Source: CBFGTV01 sp965652145 (GTDB lineage: Bacteria; Bacillota; Clostridia; Peptostreptococcales; Natronincolaceae). Taken from it: a stretch of DNA of 33,285 nt. The position numbers and the translations under genes are program-made. Below, piece by piece: positions 24,011-30,491 of this stretch (positions within the stretch are counted from its first letter, which is position 1; each line of letters starts with the position of its first letter). The stretch spans positions 1-33,285 of the forward strand of contig CBFGTV010000035.1 in NCBI GenBank assembly GCA_965652145.1, written 5' to 3'. The notes beneath the pieces are model-generated. The model was given only the letters and a program-made list of their open reading frames with translations, was not told the DNA's origin and did not search any database.

Positions 24011-24623
24011 AACAGCAGAAATTGTTATTAGTGCCGTTTCCCCTAAGCAGTATCCTGAAGGGCAGCTTCCGGAAATCGCCATGGTAGGCCGATCAAATGT
24101 GGGAAAATCTTCAACCATTAATACCATTTTGAATAGGAAAAAGCTCGCCAGGGTCAGCTCCAGCCCAGGAAAAACCAGAACCATCAACTTTTATCTGATC
24201 AATCAGGAATTTCATCTGGTGGATTTACCCGGCTATGGCTATGCCAAAGTCTCTAAAACTGAAAGGGCCTCCTGGGGAAAAATTATAGAAACCTACCTTT
24301 CCACCAGAGAAAATCTGCAAGAGGTGGTGCTTTTGGTAGACATACGGCATCAGCCCACTGAAGACGACCAGCTAATGTACGATTGGATTAAGCACTATGG
24401 CTTTGGTACCATTGTTGTGGCCACCAAGGCAGATAAAATTTCAAGGGGCAATTATCAAAAACATATTAAAATCATCAGGGAAGCTCTAAAAATGGCCCCA
24501 GAGGATAAAGTATTGCCCATCTCATCCTTGAAAAAGGAAGGAATAGATCAGCTATGGCAAGCGATTACAGAGGTATTTCAGCAACGGGGTGCCAATATTA
24601 CCCTGGAGGAATCGCCCCGGTAA
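24000..24623 (+). CDS. engB: Ribosome biogenesis GTP-binding protein EngB (YsxC/YihA)
   Basis: Essential small GTPase that helps assemble the large ribosomal subunit. In 207 residues it shows G1 GRSNVGKS at 30-37, G3 DLPGYGYAKVS at 75-85 and G4 TKADK near 141. Its start overlaps the end of lonA, the same arrangement as in Bacillus (lonA-ysxC). It is followed by a strong terminator. Confidence 0.96.
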   Translation: MKIKTAEIVISAVSPKQYPEGQLPEIAMVGRSNVGKSSTINTILNRKKLARVSSSPGKTRTINFYLINQEFHLVDLPGYGYAKVSKTERASWGKIIETYLSTRENLQEVVLLVDIRHQPTEDDQLMYDWIKHYGFGTIVVATKADKISRGNYQKHIKIIREALKMAPEDKVLPISSLKKEGIDQLWQAITEVFQQRGANITLEESPR

Positions 24624-24640
24624 CATAGATTGAGCATATC

Positions 24641-24687
24641 AAAAAGCCAGTACCCATTCCATTTTGGTTAGGGTTACTGGCTTTTTT
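24641..24687 (+). terminator. Intrinsic terminator after engB
   Basis: AAAAAGCCAGTACCC (24641-24655) pairs with GGGTTACTGGCTTTTTT (24671-24687) with one bulged T, ending in six Ts. It may also act on the minus-strand rubredoxin transcript because of the A-run on the left. Confidence 0.88.
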
Positions 24688-24725
24688 CATGGGGCTCCTT
24701 GGGCCCCTTTTTAAATACTATGTAA

Positions 24726-24884
24726 TTATTCTTCTGGTTCAAACATGTCCTTGCCAACACCGCAAACAGGACATACCCAATCCTCTGGAATGTCTTCAAA
24801 GGCAGTACCTGGCTCGATGCCGCCGTCTGGATCTCCTACTTCTGGATCGTACACATATCCGCATGGAATACATACATATTTCAT
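24726..24884 (-). CDS. Rubredoxin
   Basis: Small iron protein of 52 residues carrying one electron on a Cys4-bound iron. The reading frame contains MKYVCIPCGYVYDP (C5, C8) and IPEDWVCPVCGVGKDMF (C38, C41), the two canonical knuckles with rubredoxin spacing, and ends with FEPEE. The DGGIEPGTAFEDIP segment between them is also typical. A ribosome binding site AAAGGGG lies 9 bases upstream of the ATG. In anaerobes rubredoxin donates electrons to oxygen- and peroxide-detoxifying enzymes; no partner is next to it. It is monocistronic and divergent from the aminopeptidase gene. It is easily missed because of its length. Confidence 0.96.
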   Translation of the reverse strand: MKYVCIPCGYVYDPEVGDPDGGIEPGTAFEDIPEDWVCPVCGVGKDMFEPEE

Positions 24885-24909
24885 TTTTCTATCCCCTTTC
24901 AATCGGTTT

Positions 24910-24929
24910 ATTGTGTTGAATTACACAAT
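24910..24929. promoter_or_regulatory. Inverted repeat at the rubredoxin transcription start, possible redox operator
   Basis: ATTGTGT and ACACAAT are perfect 7-bp arms around a 6-base centre. The inner 18 bases match the Rex-type pattern TTGTGAAnnnnTTCACAA at the outer half-sites, with three inner mismatches; a CRP/FNR-type site is the alternative. It covers the predicted rubredoxin transcription start. Confidence 0.4.
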
Positions 24930-24932
24930 TCC

Positions 24933-24938
24933 ATTATA
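24933..24938 (-). promoter_or_regulatory. -10 element of the rubredoxin promoter
   Basis: On the minus strand a perfect TATAAT lies about 49 bases upstream of the rubredoxin ATG. A weak -35 (GTTTAA at 17 bases or TTGTTT at 19 bases) precedes it. Confidence 0.5.
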
Positions 24939-25005
24939 CCCTATAATTAAAAAAGTTAAACAAACAAATTAAATAAAAACATAGTTACGTATGAAAGAAT
25001 TTTTA

Positions 25006-25014
25006 TGATATAAT
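25006..25014 (+). promoter_or_regulatory. Extended -10 promoter of the M29 aminopeptidase gene
   Basis: TGATATAAT is a perfect extended -10 element about 41 bases before the start codon; a weak -35 (TTACGT, 24985-24990) lies 18 bases upstream. Confidence 0.6.
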
Positions 25015-25055
25015 TATTTTAAAACATTCAAAATATTCCATAAGGAGTGAAGCAA

Positions 25056-26171
25056 TTGAAGGATACAAGAATTGAACAACTGGCAAAAAATTTAATCCAT
25101 TATTCCGTTCAATTAAAGCCCGGTGAAAAATTATTAATTGAAGCCATCGGCTTAGAATATCCCCTGGTAAAGGCCTTAATACAGGAAGCCTATCGAGTAC
25201 AGGCGATCCCCTTTGTAACCATAAAGGACCCTCAATTTACAAGGGAGCTTTTGATGGGGGCTACTGAAGAACAGATGAAGCTGATGGCCCATTACGAATT
25301 AACCAGAATGAAGGATATGGACGCCTATATTGGCCTTAGGGCAGGGGAAAACAGTGCTGAGCTTGCTGATGTACCGGTGGAAAAGCTAAACCTTTATTCC
25401 GAAAGGCTGGTGGGGCCGGTTCATCTACAGGAACGGGTGGCCAACACCAAATGGTGTATTTTGAGATACCCAAATTATTCCATGGCCCAGGCAGCCAATA
25501 TGAGTACCGATGCCTTTGAAGAATTTTACTTTAACGTATGTAACCTGGATTACAGCAAAATGGATCGTGCCATGGACCCTTTAGTGACCCTTTTAGAGAA
25601 AACCGATAGGGTCAGAATAAAGGGGCCTGGTACCGACTTGACCTTCAGCATTAAGGACATTGGCGTCGTCAAATGCGCAGGTAAAAGAAATATTCCCGAT
25701 GGAGAAGTCTATACAGCCCCTGTGAAGGATTCGGTAAACGGCTATATCACCTATAATACGCCGGCCCTTTACCAAGGCTTTACCTATGAAAATATATACC
25801 TTCAATTTGAAAATGGTAAAATTGTCAAGGCCACTGCCAACGATACAGAAAAAATCAATCAGATATTTAATAACGATGAAGGGGCCAGATACATTGGAGA
25901 GTTTGCCCTTGGTGTCAACCCATACATATTAAAACCCATGAAGGATACTCTTTTCGATGAAAAAATCATGGGAAGCTTCCACTTCACCCCTGGTAATGCC
26001 TATGATCTGGCCGACAATGGGAATCGCTCTGCACTACACTGGGATCTGGTGGCCATTCAAAGACCCGAATATGGCGGTGGTGAAATTTATTTTGACGATG
26101 TATTAATTCGTAAAGACGGTATGTTTGTTGTGGATGCTTTAAAGGGCTTAAATCCAGAAAATTTAAAGTAA
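25056..26171 (+). CDS. M29-family metallo-aminopeptidase (AmpS/PepS-like)
   Basis: Cytoplasmic exopeptidase releasing N-terminal residues with two divalent metal ions. The 371-residue length is slightly short for the family (about 370-410). Likely metal ligands are E217 in IPDGEVYTAPV, E282 in YIGEFALGVNP, H309 in GSFHFTPG, and H328/D330 in HWDLV; these motifs are typical of family M29. The GTG at 25047 overlaps AAGGAG, so TTG 25056, 8 bases downstream, is the better start. It is transcribed alone from its own extended -10 promoter. Confidence 0.9.
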   Translation: MKDTRIEQLAKNLIHYSVQLKPGEKLLIEAIGLEYPLVKALIQEAYRVQAIPFVTIKDPQFTRELLMGATEEQMKLMAHYELTRMKDMDAYIGLRAGENSAELADVPVEKLNLYSERLVGPVHLQERVANTKWCILRYPNYSMAQAANMSTDAFEEFYFNVCNLDYSKMDRAMDPLVTLLEKTDRVRIKGPGTDLTFSIKDIGVVKCAGKRNIPDGEVYTAPVKDSVNGYITYNTPALYQGFTYENIYLQFENGKIVKATANDTEKINQIFNNDEGARYIGEFALGVNPYILKPMKDTLFDEKIMGSFHFTPGNAYDLADNGNRSALHWDLVAIQRPEYGGGEIYFDDVLIRKDGMFVVDALKGLNPENLK

Positions 26172-26190
26172 AGAAAGGGCCAGACAAATC

Positions 26191-26219
26191 TTTTCATTCC
26201 CCCAGGAAACCGATATAAT
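26191..26219 (+). promoter_or_regulatory. Possible promoter of the YczE-like gene
   Basis: A perfect TATAAT (26214-26219) follows TTTTCA (26191-26196) at 17 bases. The -35 is weak. Confidence 0.4.
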
Positions 26220-26263
26220 ATATAAGGGTCAAAATATTTAATTAAGCAAGGAAAGGGATCATA

Positions 26264-26953
26264 ATGAATAGCATACAAAAAAGGGAATGGACTGAATTGG
26301 TAAGAAAGCTGCCTTCGTTGTTTTTGGGATATTTTCTTTATGCCCTGGCAGTGCTGCTAATGCGTGATGCAGGCCTGGGAATGAATCCCTGGGGGGTATT
26401 TCATATGGGCGTGTCACTTCATACTCCCCTCACCCTGGGGCAGGTAACTCAATTAATGGGGCTGGTAATTTTAACAGGCTCGATGGCTCTAAAGGTAACA
26501 CCAGGGCTGGGCAGCGTGGGCGATATGGTTTTTATTGGTTTTATTGTCGATTTAATCGACAGCTTAAAAATTATCTCAACTCCTGAAACCCTCGCAGGAA
26601 AAATGCTAATGCTGTTGACAGGTATTTTAATTATCGGCTGGGGCTCCTACTTCTATTTGAGGGTACGGCTAGGGGCAGGGCCAAGGGACGGATTAATGGA
26701 GGGATTAGTTAAAAAAACTGGAAAGCCAGTATGGCTGATCAGGGGAAGCATTGAGGTAACGGTCCTGGCCATTGGTTATTTGTTGGGTGGCCCCGTGGGG
26801 CTGGGAACCCTCTTTGCCGCCACCGCCATTGGGCCCTCAGTACAGTTGGCCTTCAAGATCGGACACTACGACAGCAAGGCCGTAGAACATATCAATTGTA
26901 TTGAGTTATACAAAAAATTAAAGGGTCAATTCCCCAAGGAAGAGGCCTGTTAA
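26264..26953 (+). CDS. YczE/YyaS-like integral membrane protein
   Basis: Membrane protein of 229 residues with five or six hydrophobic helices. GLGMNPWGVFHMGVS near residue 38 and RLGAGPRDGLMEGLVKKTG near 135 are the paired repeats seen in the YczE/YyaS family. The biochemical function of the family is not established, though members have been linked to export or regulation of secondary metabolites in Bacillus. The start ATG follows an AAGGAAAGGG ribosome binding site. It is followed by a terminator and appears monocistronic. Confidence 0.75.
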   Translation: MNSIQKREWTELVRKLPSLFLGYFLYALAVLLMRDAGLGMNPWGVFHMGVSLHTPLTLGQVTQLMGLVILTGSMALKVTPGLGSVGDMVFIGFIVDLIDSLKIISTPETLAGKMLMLLTGILIIGWGSYFYLRVRLGAGPRDGLMEGLVKKTGKPVWLIRGSIEVTVLAIGYLLGGPVGLGTLFAATAIGPSVQLAFKIGHYDSKAVEHINCIELYKKLKGQFPKEEAC

Positions 26954-26983
26954 TGGTGTATTTTAACACTTTAGATTTGAAAG

Positions 26984-27021
26984 GGACTCCTATATAATGA
27001 TGCTTAGGAGTTCTATTTTTT
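26984..27021 (+). terminator. Terminator after the YczE-like gene
   Basis: GGACTCCT (26984-26991) pairs with AGGAGTTC (27006-27013) with one G-T pair, followed by TA and six Ts. A perfect TATAAT (26993-26998) lies in the loop. Confidence 0.75.
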
Positions 27022-27038
27022 AGATTAGGGGGATCAAA

Positions 27039-28745
27039 ATGAAAAAGCTCATGACAGTCCTGCTGGTGCTGACAATGATGGTTTTGACGGGGCTGTTGGT
27101 CATTTCAAGACTTGTTCAAGGCAGTCATCTGATTGGCAACGAAGCCATGGAAATGGGTGGAAGACCCATATTAGAGGATCAATATCTTGATACAGAGGTA
27201 ATTGTAATGGATCAAGAGGTTTATATGGCCCTGGAGGGTGTAAACCAGTATATACATCAGGAGGTTTCTATTGACAAGGACAATCAAAAGCTGCTTTTAA
27301 CGCCTAAGGAGGATGGCTTTTATTTTGAGAATGAATTATTGGACAGGCAGGTAAAAGAGGCACCCCTTGCGTTGAACTTTGTTCTTGAGGAAATTGACGG
27401 TCAGCTATATGTTCCCATAAAGTCCCTGGAAAGCTTGCTGGGGATTAAAGTGAGTCAGGGAGAAAGCAGCGGCATTGTGATGATTGATTGGGCAGACGGT
27501 AGTTATTCCCAGGGGGAAATTACTAAAAAAGCCTATTTACTGGAGTCACCGGGGATACTGGGAAAAAGAAAGCTTACCCTGACGGAGGGAGCAGCGGTAA
27601 CCCTCTATGATTCCGTAGAAGATTATTACCATGTACGAACAGAGGAGGGCTATCTGAGCTATATTCGAAAGGACAGACTTCAGGAAAAGGAGCCTGTCTC
27701 TGAACCCGACAGTCTCACATTTTCAATTAAACATCAGCCGGGCTTTCAGGGAAAAATAGGCCTGGTATGGGATTATGTCGGCCGATATACAAAGGATCGC
27801 AGGCAGGAGGAAAAGCTGGCGGCAGTAGATGTACTGTCCCCCACCTGGTTTAGACTGACGGATGAAAAAGGTAACCTTGAAAATAAAGGGGATTTTACCT
27901 ATATGGAAAACGCCCGGCAGAAGGGCTATCAGGTTTGGGGACTGGTAACCAACAGCTTTGACCCTGACTTAACCAGTGCCTTTCTGGCCAATGATTCAGC
28001 CCAGGATAACTTTATTCGCCATTTATTGTTCTATAGCGGGTTATATGGCCTGGATGGCATCAACATTGATTTTGAAAACATCCATTATCAGGATCAAAGG
28101 GCCCTCACTGCCTTTGTGGCCAGGCTGACGGAGGTTCTGCATCAAAACAATCTGATTGTTTCGATTGATGTTACCGTTCCCTCCAACAGCTTAAACTGGT
28201 CAATGGTCTTTGATCGGCAGGCTTTAGCTGAAATTGTAGACTATGTGGCTGTCATGACCTATGATGAACATTGGGCATCCAGCCCCAAAAGCGGTTCAGT
28301 TGCCTCCATTGGGTGGGTTGAAAGGGGACTTAAGCGTACCCTTGAATCAATTCCAGCGGAAAAGCTGCTACTAGGACTGCCCTTTTATACCCGGCTATGG
28401 GAGGAGGAACCCCTTGCCGGCGGTGGTGTGAGGGTTAGCTCCAAGGCCTACGGAATGGAGCAAATTAACCAAATCCTATTGGAAAACGAAGCTTCTGTTC
28501 AGTGGAATCAAGAAACAGGGCAATATTATGGTGAATATAGTGCCGATGGAAAGCAATATCGAGTCTGGCTGGAGGAAAGTCGTTCCCTTGCTCTGAAGAC
28601 AAGCCTTGTTAATCAATATAATCTGGCCGGTGCAGCAGCCTGGCGAAAGGATTTTGAAGTAGAAGCTGTATGGGAGACAATTAATTCAGTGTTAAAGCAG
28701 GGACAAGACTACGAAAGCGTGGCAGCCCGTTTGCCTCTGCCATAA
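27039..28745 (+). CDS. Exported GH18-family glycosidase with stalk and SH3-like domains
   Basis: Predicted cell-wall or spore-cortex glycosidase of 568 residues. It begins with a signal/anchor helix (about 4-25), followed by a copper-amine-oxidase-N-like stalk domain at 40-150 and a bacterial SH3-like segment at about 160-210 (AYLLESPGILGKRKLTLTEG, EDYYHVRTEEGYLSYIRKD). The catalytic GH18 domain runs from about 230 to 550. The active-site strand DGINIDFE at 339-346 supplies the DxxDxDxE-type signature with catalytic E346; MTYDEHW and LPFYTRLW are further family motifs. Similar proteins (YaaH, YdhD types) act on spore peptidoglycan during germination; that role is inferred. GGGGG precedes the ATG. 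Confidence 0.88.
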   Translation: MKKLMTVLLVLTMMVLTGLLVISRLVQGSHLIGNEAMEMGGRPILEDQYLDTEVIVMDQEVYMALEGVNQYIHQEVSIDKDNQKLLLTPKEDGFYFENELLDRQVKEAPLALNFVLEEIDGQLYVPIKSLESLLGIKVSQGESSGIVMIDWADGSYSQGEITKKAYLLESPGILGKRKLTLTEGAAVTLYDSVEDYYHVRTEEGYLSYIRKDRLQEKEPVSEPDSLTFSIKHQPGFQGKIGLVWDYVGRYTKDRRQEEKLAAVDVLSPTWFRLTDEKGNLENKGDFTYMENARQKGYQVWGLVTNSFDPDLTSAFLANDSAQDNFIRHLLFYSGLYGLDGINIDFENIHYQDQRALTAFVARLTEVLHQNNLIVSIDVTVPSNSLNWSMVFDRQALAEIVDYVAVMTYDEHWASSPKSGSVASIGWVERGLKRTLESIPAEKLLLGLPFYTRLWEEEPLAGGGVRVSSKAYGMEQINQILLENEASVQWNQETGQYYGEYSADGKQYRVWLEESRSLALKTSLVNQYNLAGAAAWRKDFEVEAVWETINSVLKQGQDYESVAARLPLP

Positions 28746-28759
28746 GAGTAGAGAATCGT

Positions 28760-28795
28760 ATAACAGGAACAGCTCGAAGGAACTGTTCCTGTTAT
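28760..28795. repeat. Perfect 13-bp inverted repeat between convergent genes
   Basis: ATAACAGGAACAG (28760-28772) and CTGTTCCTGTTAT (28783-28795) with a 10-base loop lie between the GH18 gene and pyrI. Neither strand has a T-run after it, so it is not a classic intrinsic terminator, though it may stop or stabilise converging transcripts. Confidence 0.6.
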
Positions 28796-28819
28796 GAAAA
28801 GGAAATGATGTAAGCCTTT

Positions 28820-29248
28820 CTATAGCCTATATTCTATAAGCTCTTCACAATAGCTGCAGCGGTATTGAATTTTACCATTGGGAACCAGGGTAAAAACTGC
28901 TTCGGCATAATGATCCTCGCTGGTAATGCAGCGGGGATTTTTGCATTGAAGGAGTCCTTTAATCTGTTGGGGGATTTTAACAGCTATTTTCTTTTTAATG
29001 GTCTCGCCTTCTATGATATTGACTGTAATATTTTCATCAATCACCCCCAAAATAGCCAGGTCTATATCAATTTCATCCTGTACCTTAATAATATCCTTTC
29101 TCCCCAGCCGCTGACTGGGTACATTCATTAGTAAAACCACCGGTGAATCAAGCCTATCAAGGTTTAGCTTCTGAAATATTTTCAAGCCCTTTCCCGAACT
29201 GATATGGTCTAAAACAATTCCCCGTTCAATACCCGTCACCTTCAGCAT
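28820..29248 (-). CDS. pyrI: Aspartate carbamoyltransferase regulatory subunit
   Basis: Regulatory subunit that binds nucleotides and allosterically controls PyrB. The 142 residues contain the nucleotide-binding N-terminal domain (GIVLDHISSGKGLKIFQKL) and a zinc domain with C102, C107 (CKNPRC) and C131, C134 (CSYC). Its start overlaps the end of pyrB by 7 bases, consistent with translational coupling and subunit stoichiometry. The protein is slightly shorter than the enterobacterial one (about 153). Confidence 0.95.
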   Translation of the reverse strand: MLKVTGIERGIVLDHISSGKGLKIFQKLNLDRLDSPVVLLMNVPSQRLGRKDIIKVQDEIDIDLAILGVIDENITVNIIEGETIKKKIAVKIPQQIKGLLQCKNPRCITSEDHYAEAVFTLVPNGKIQYRCSYCEELIEYRL

Positions 29249-30177
29249 GATTCAGTCACCCCCAGTAATTTGGCAATCAGGGCCATTCTAACATAGACCC
29301 CCAGCCTGGCCTGGTCAAAATATTTAGCCCGGGGGTCAGGGTCCACATCATAATGTATTTCGTTGACCCGGGGAAGGGGATGAAGAATCAACAGTTCTTT
29401 CTTAGTATGAAATAGCTTGTTTTGATTCAAAATATAACTATCCCTTAACTTTACATAGTCTTCTTCATTGAAAAAGCGTTCTTTTTGAATTCGAGTCATA
29501 TAAAGAATGTCTATTTCGGGTAAAAATTCCTCTAATGAAGTGGTCTCATAGATTTTAGCCTGCTGATTTTCTGTTAGCTCCAGCTTTAAGTGATGGGGGA
29601 TTTTTAGCTCCGGCGGAGAAATTAATACAAAGGATATTTGGGGATACCGACTAAGGGTTCTGAGAAGGGAGTGGACAGTTCTGCCAAAAAGCAAGTCGCC
29701 GCAGAAGGCCACTGTAAGATTTTTAATTTCACCATGATAATATTGAATGGTGATCAGATCCGTTAAGGTTTGGGTAGGGTGCTGATGACCACCGTCACCC
29801 CCGTTAATAATGGGTACGGTTGAAAATTCAGAGGCCAGCCTGGGGGCCCCTTCCCTGGGGTGGCGCATGACCAGCAGGTCAGCGTAATCATCCAGTACAC
29901 GAATGGTATCGGCAATGCTTTCCCCCTTTTTAACAGAGCTGGTATTGGCATCAGAGAAGCCCAAGACACTGCCTCCCAGCCTGAGCATGGCTGACTCAAA
30001 GCTCAAGCGGGTTCTGGTACTGGGTTCATAAAAAAGAGTACCTAAAATCCTTCCCTTACATAAATCCTTGTAATCTCTAGAGCCTTGATAAAATGCCAGG
30101 CCCAGGTCAATGATCTCCTGCAGCTGATCCAGGGTAAAATCATTGGGGTCAATTAAGTGCTTACCTTTTAATTTCAT
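29242..30177 (-). CDS. pyrB: Aspartate carbamoyltransferase catalytic subunit
   Basis: Catalyses the committed step of pyrimidine synthesis, carbamoyl phosphate plus aspartate to carbamoylaspartate. In 311 residues it has the carbamoyl-phosphate motif EPSTRTRLSFESA (STRTR at 53-57), the GGDGGHQHPTQTLTDL segment, and HPLPRVNEI near the C-terminus. Its ATG is preceded by AAAGGGAGG. Upstream lie a sigma-A promoter, a PyrR-type attenuator and a second PyrR-type loop. pyrI follows with a short overlap. No other pyr genes are in the window. Confidence 0.96.
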   Translation of the reverse strand: MKLKGKHLIDPNDFTLDQLQEIIDLGLAFYQGSRDYKDLCKGRILGTLFYEPSTRTRLSFESAMLRLGGSVLGFSDANTSSVKKGESIADTIRVLDDYADLLVMRHPREGAPRLASEFSTVPIINGGDGGHQHPTQTLTDLITIQYYHGEIKNLTVAFCGDLLFGRTVHSLLRTLSRYPQISFVLISPPELKIPHHLKLELTENQQAKIYETTSLEEFLPEIDILYMTRIQKERFFNEEDYVKLRDSYILNQNKLFHTKKELLILHPLPRVNEIHYDVDPDPRAKYFDQARLGVYVRMALIAKLLGVTESC

Positions 30178-30203
30178 AATATGCCTCCCTTTCTTTTTTT
30201 GAC

Positions 30204-30247
30204 GGGAGCAATACTCCCTTTTTAGCCTCCCGGGACTAAATTAAAGG
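30204..30247 (-). promoter_or_regulatory. Second PyrR-type binding loop linked to a Shine-Dalgarno switch
   Basis: On the minus strand the 31-base element at 30247-30217 folds as CCTT/AAGG base stem, internal loop, TTAG/CTAA upper stem and the loop TCCCGGGAGG, fitting the PyrR pattern TCCnGnGAGG. Directly after it, GGGAG-TATTG-CTCCC (30218-30204) overlaps the base stem by two bases. The freed CTCCC could instead pair with the GGGAG of the pyrB ribosome binding site (30189-30185). No T-run follows, so control here would be translational. This is inferred from pairing. Confidence 0.65.
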
Positions 30248-30257
30248 TGAATCAGAT

Positions 30258-30293
30258 AAAAAAACCCTTTGATCCTGAAGGATGAAAGGGTTT
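30258..30293 (-). terminator. pyrB leader attenuator terminator
   Basis: On the minus strand AAACCCTTT and AAAGGGTTT pair around an inner ATCC/GGAT stem with TTCA loop and one C-C mismatch, and end in seven Ts (30264-30258). It lies between the first PyrR-type loop and pyrB, as expected for an attenuator. Confidence 0.88.
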
Positions 30294-30336
30294 AAATGCA
30301 CACAAAATAGAATACATTTCAAAATGCATCGTAGTT

Positions 30337-30367
30337 CCTTGTCAGCCTCACAGGACCGAATTAAAGG
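30337..30367 (-). promoter_or_regulatory. First PyrR-type binding loop (pyr attenuator)
   Basis: The minus-strand 31-base element has a CCTT/AAGG base stem, an upper stem and the loop TCCTGTGAGG, matching the PyrR loop consensus TCCnGnGAGG. UMP-bound PyrR would stabilise this hairpin and favour the downstream terminator. It is 25/31 identical to the second copy, and one stem position changes from C-G to T-A, a compensatory change. Confidence 0.88.
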
Positions 30368-30384
30368 TATATTAATCTTTTCAA

Positions 30385-30413
30385 AATATACCACGAATTA
30401 TATTAATTGTCAA
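30385..30413 (-). promoter_or_regulatory. pyrB promoter
   Basis: Minus-strand TTGACA (30413-30408) and TATATT (30390-30385) with a 17-base spacer. Transcription should begin near 30378, just before the first PyrR loop. Confidence 0.8.
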
Positions 30414-30491
30414 TATGGGCCCTATTACAGAAGGAAATGTTCTATTTATGTAGAATTACAACTATACAAACAAACGAAGAGGTGCCTTTTC

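Noticed and set aside
24689..24972. Two overlapping plus-strand reading frames of about 75 codons
   Set aside because: They are antisense to the rubredoxin gene and its promoter, lack ribosome binding sites, and show no protein-like features; the minus-strand Cys4 motif is decisive.
30282..30491. N-terminal 70-residue extension of the DraG-like/TPR reading frame
   Set aside because: It overlaps the minus-strand pyrB promoter, PyrR loop and terminator, has no ribosome binding site at 30282, and its sequence is unlike the rest of the protein. AGAGGTG supports the start at 30492.
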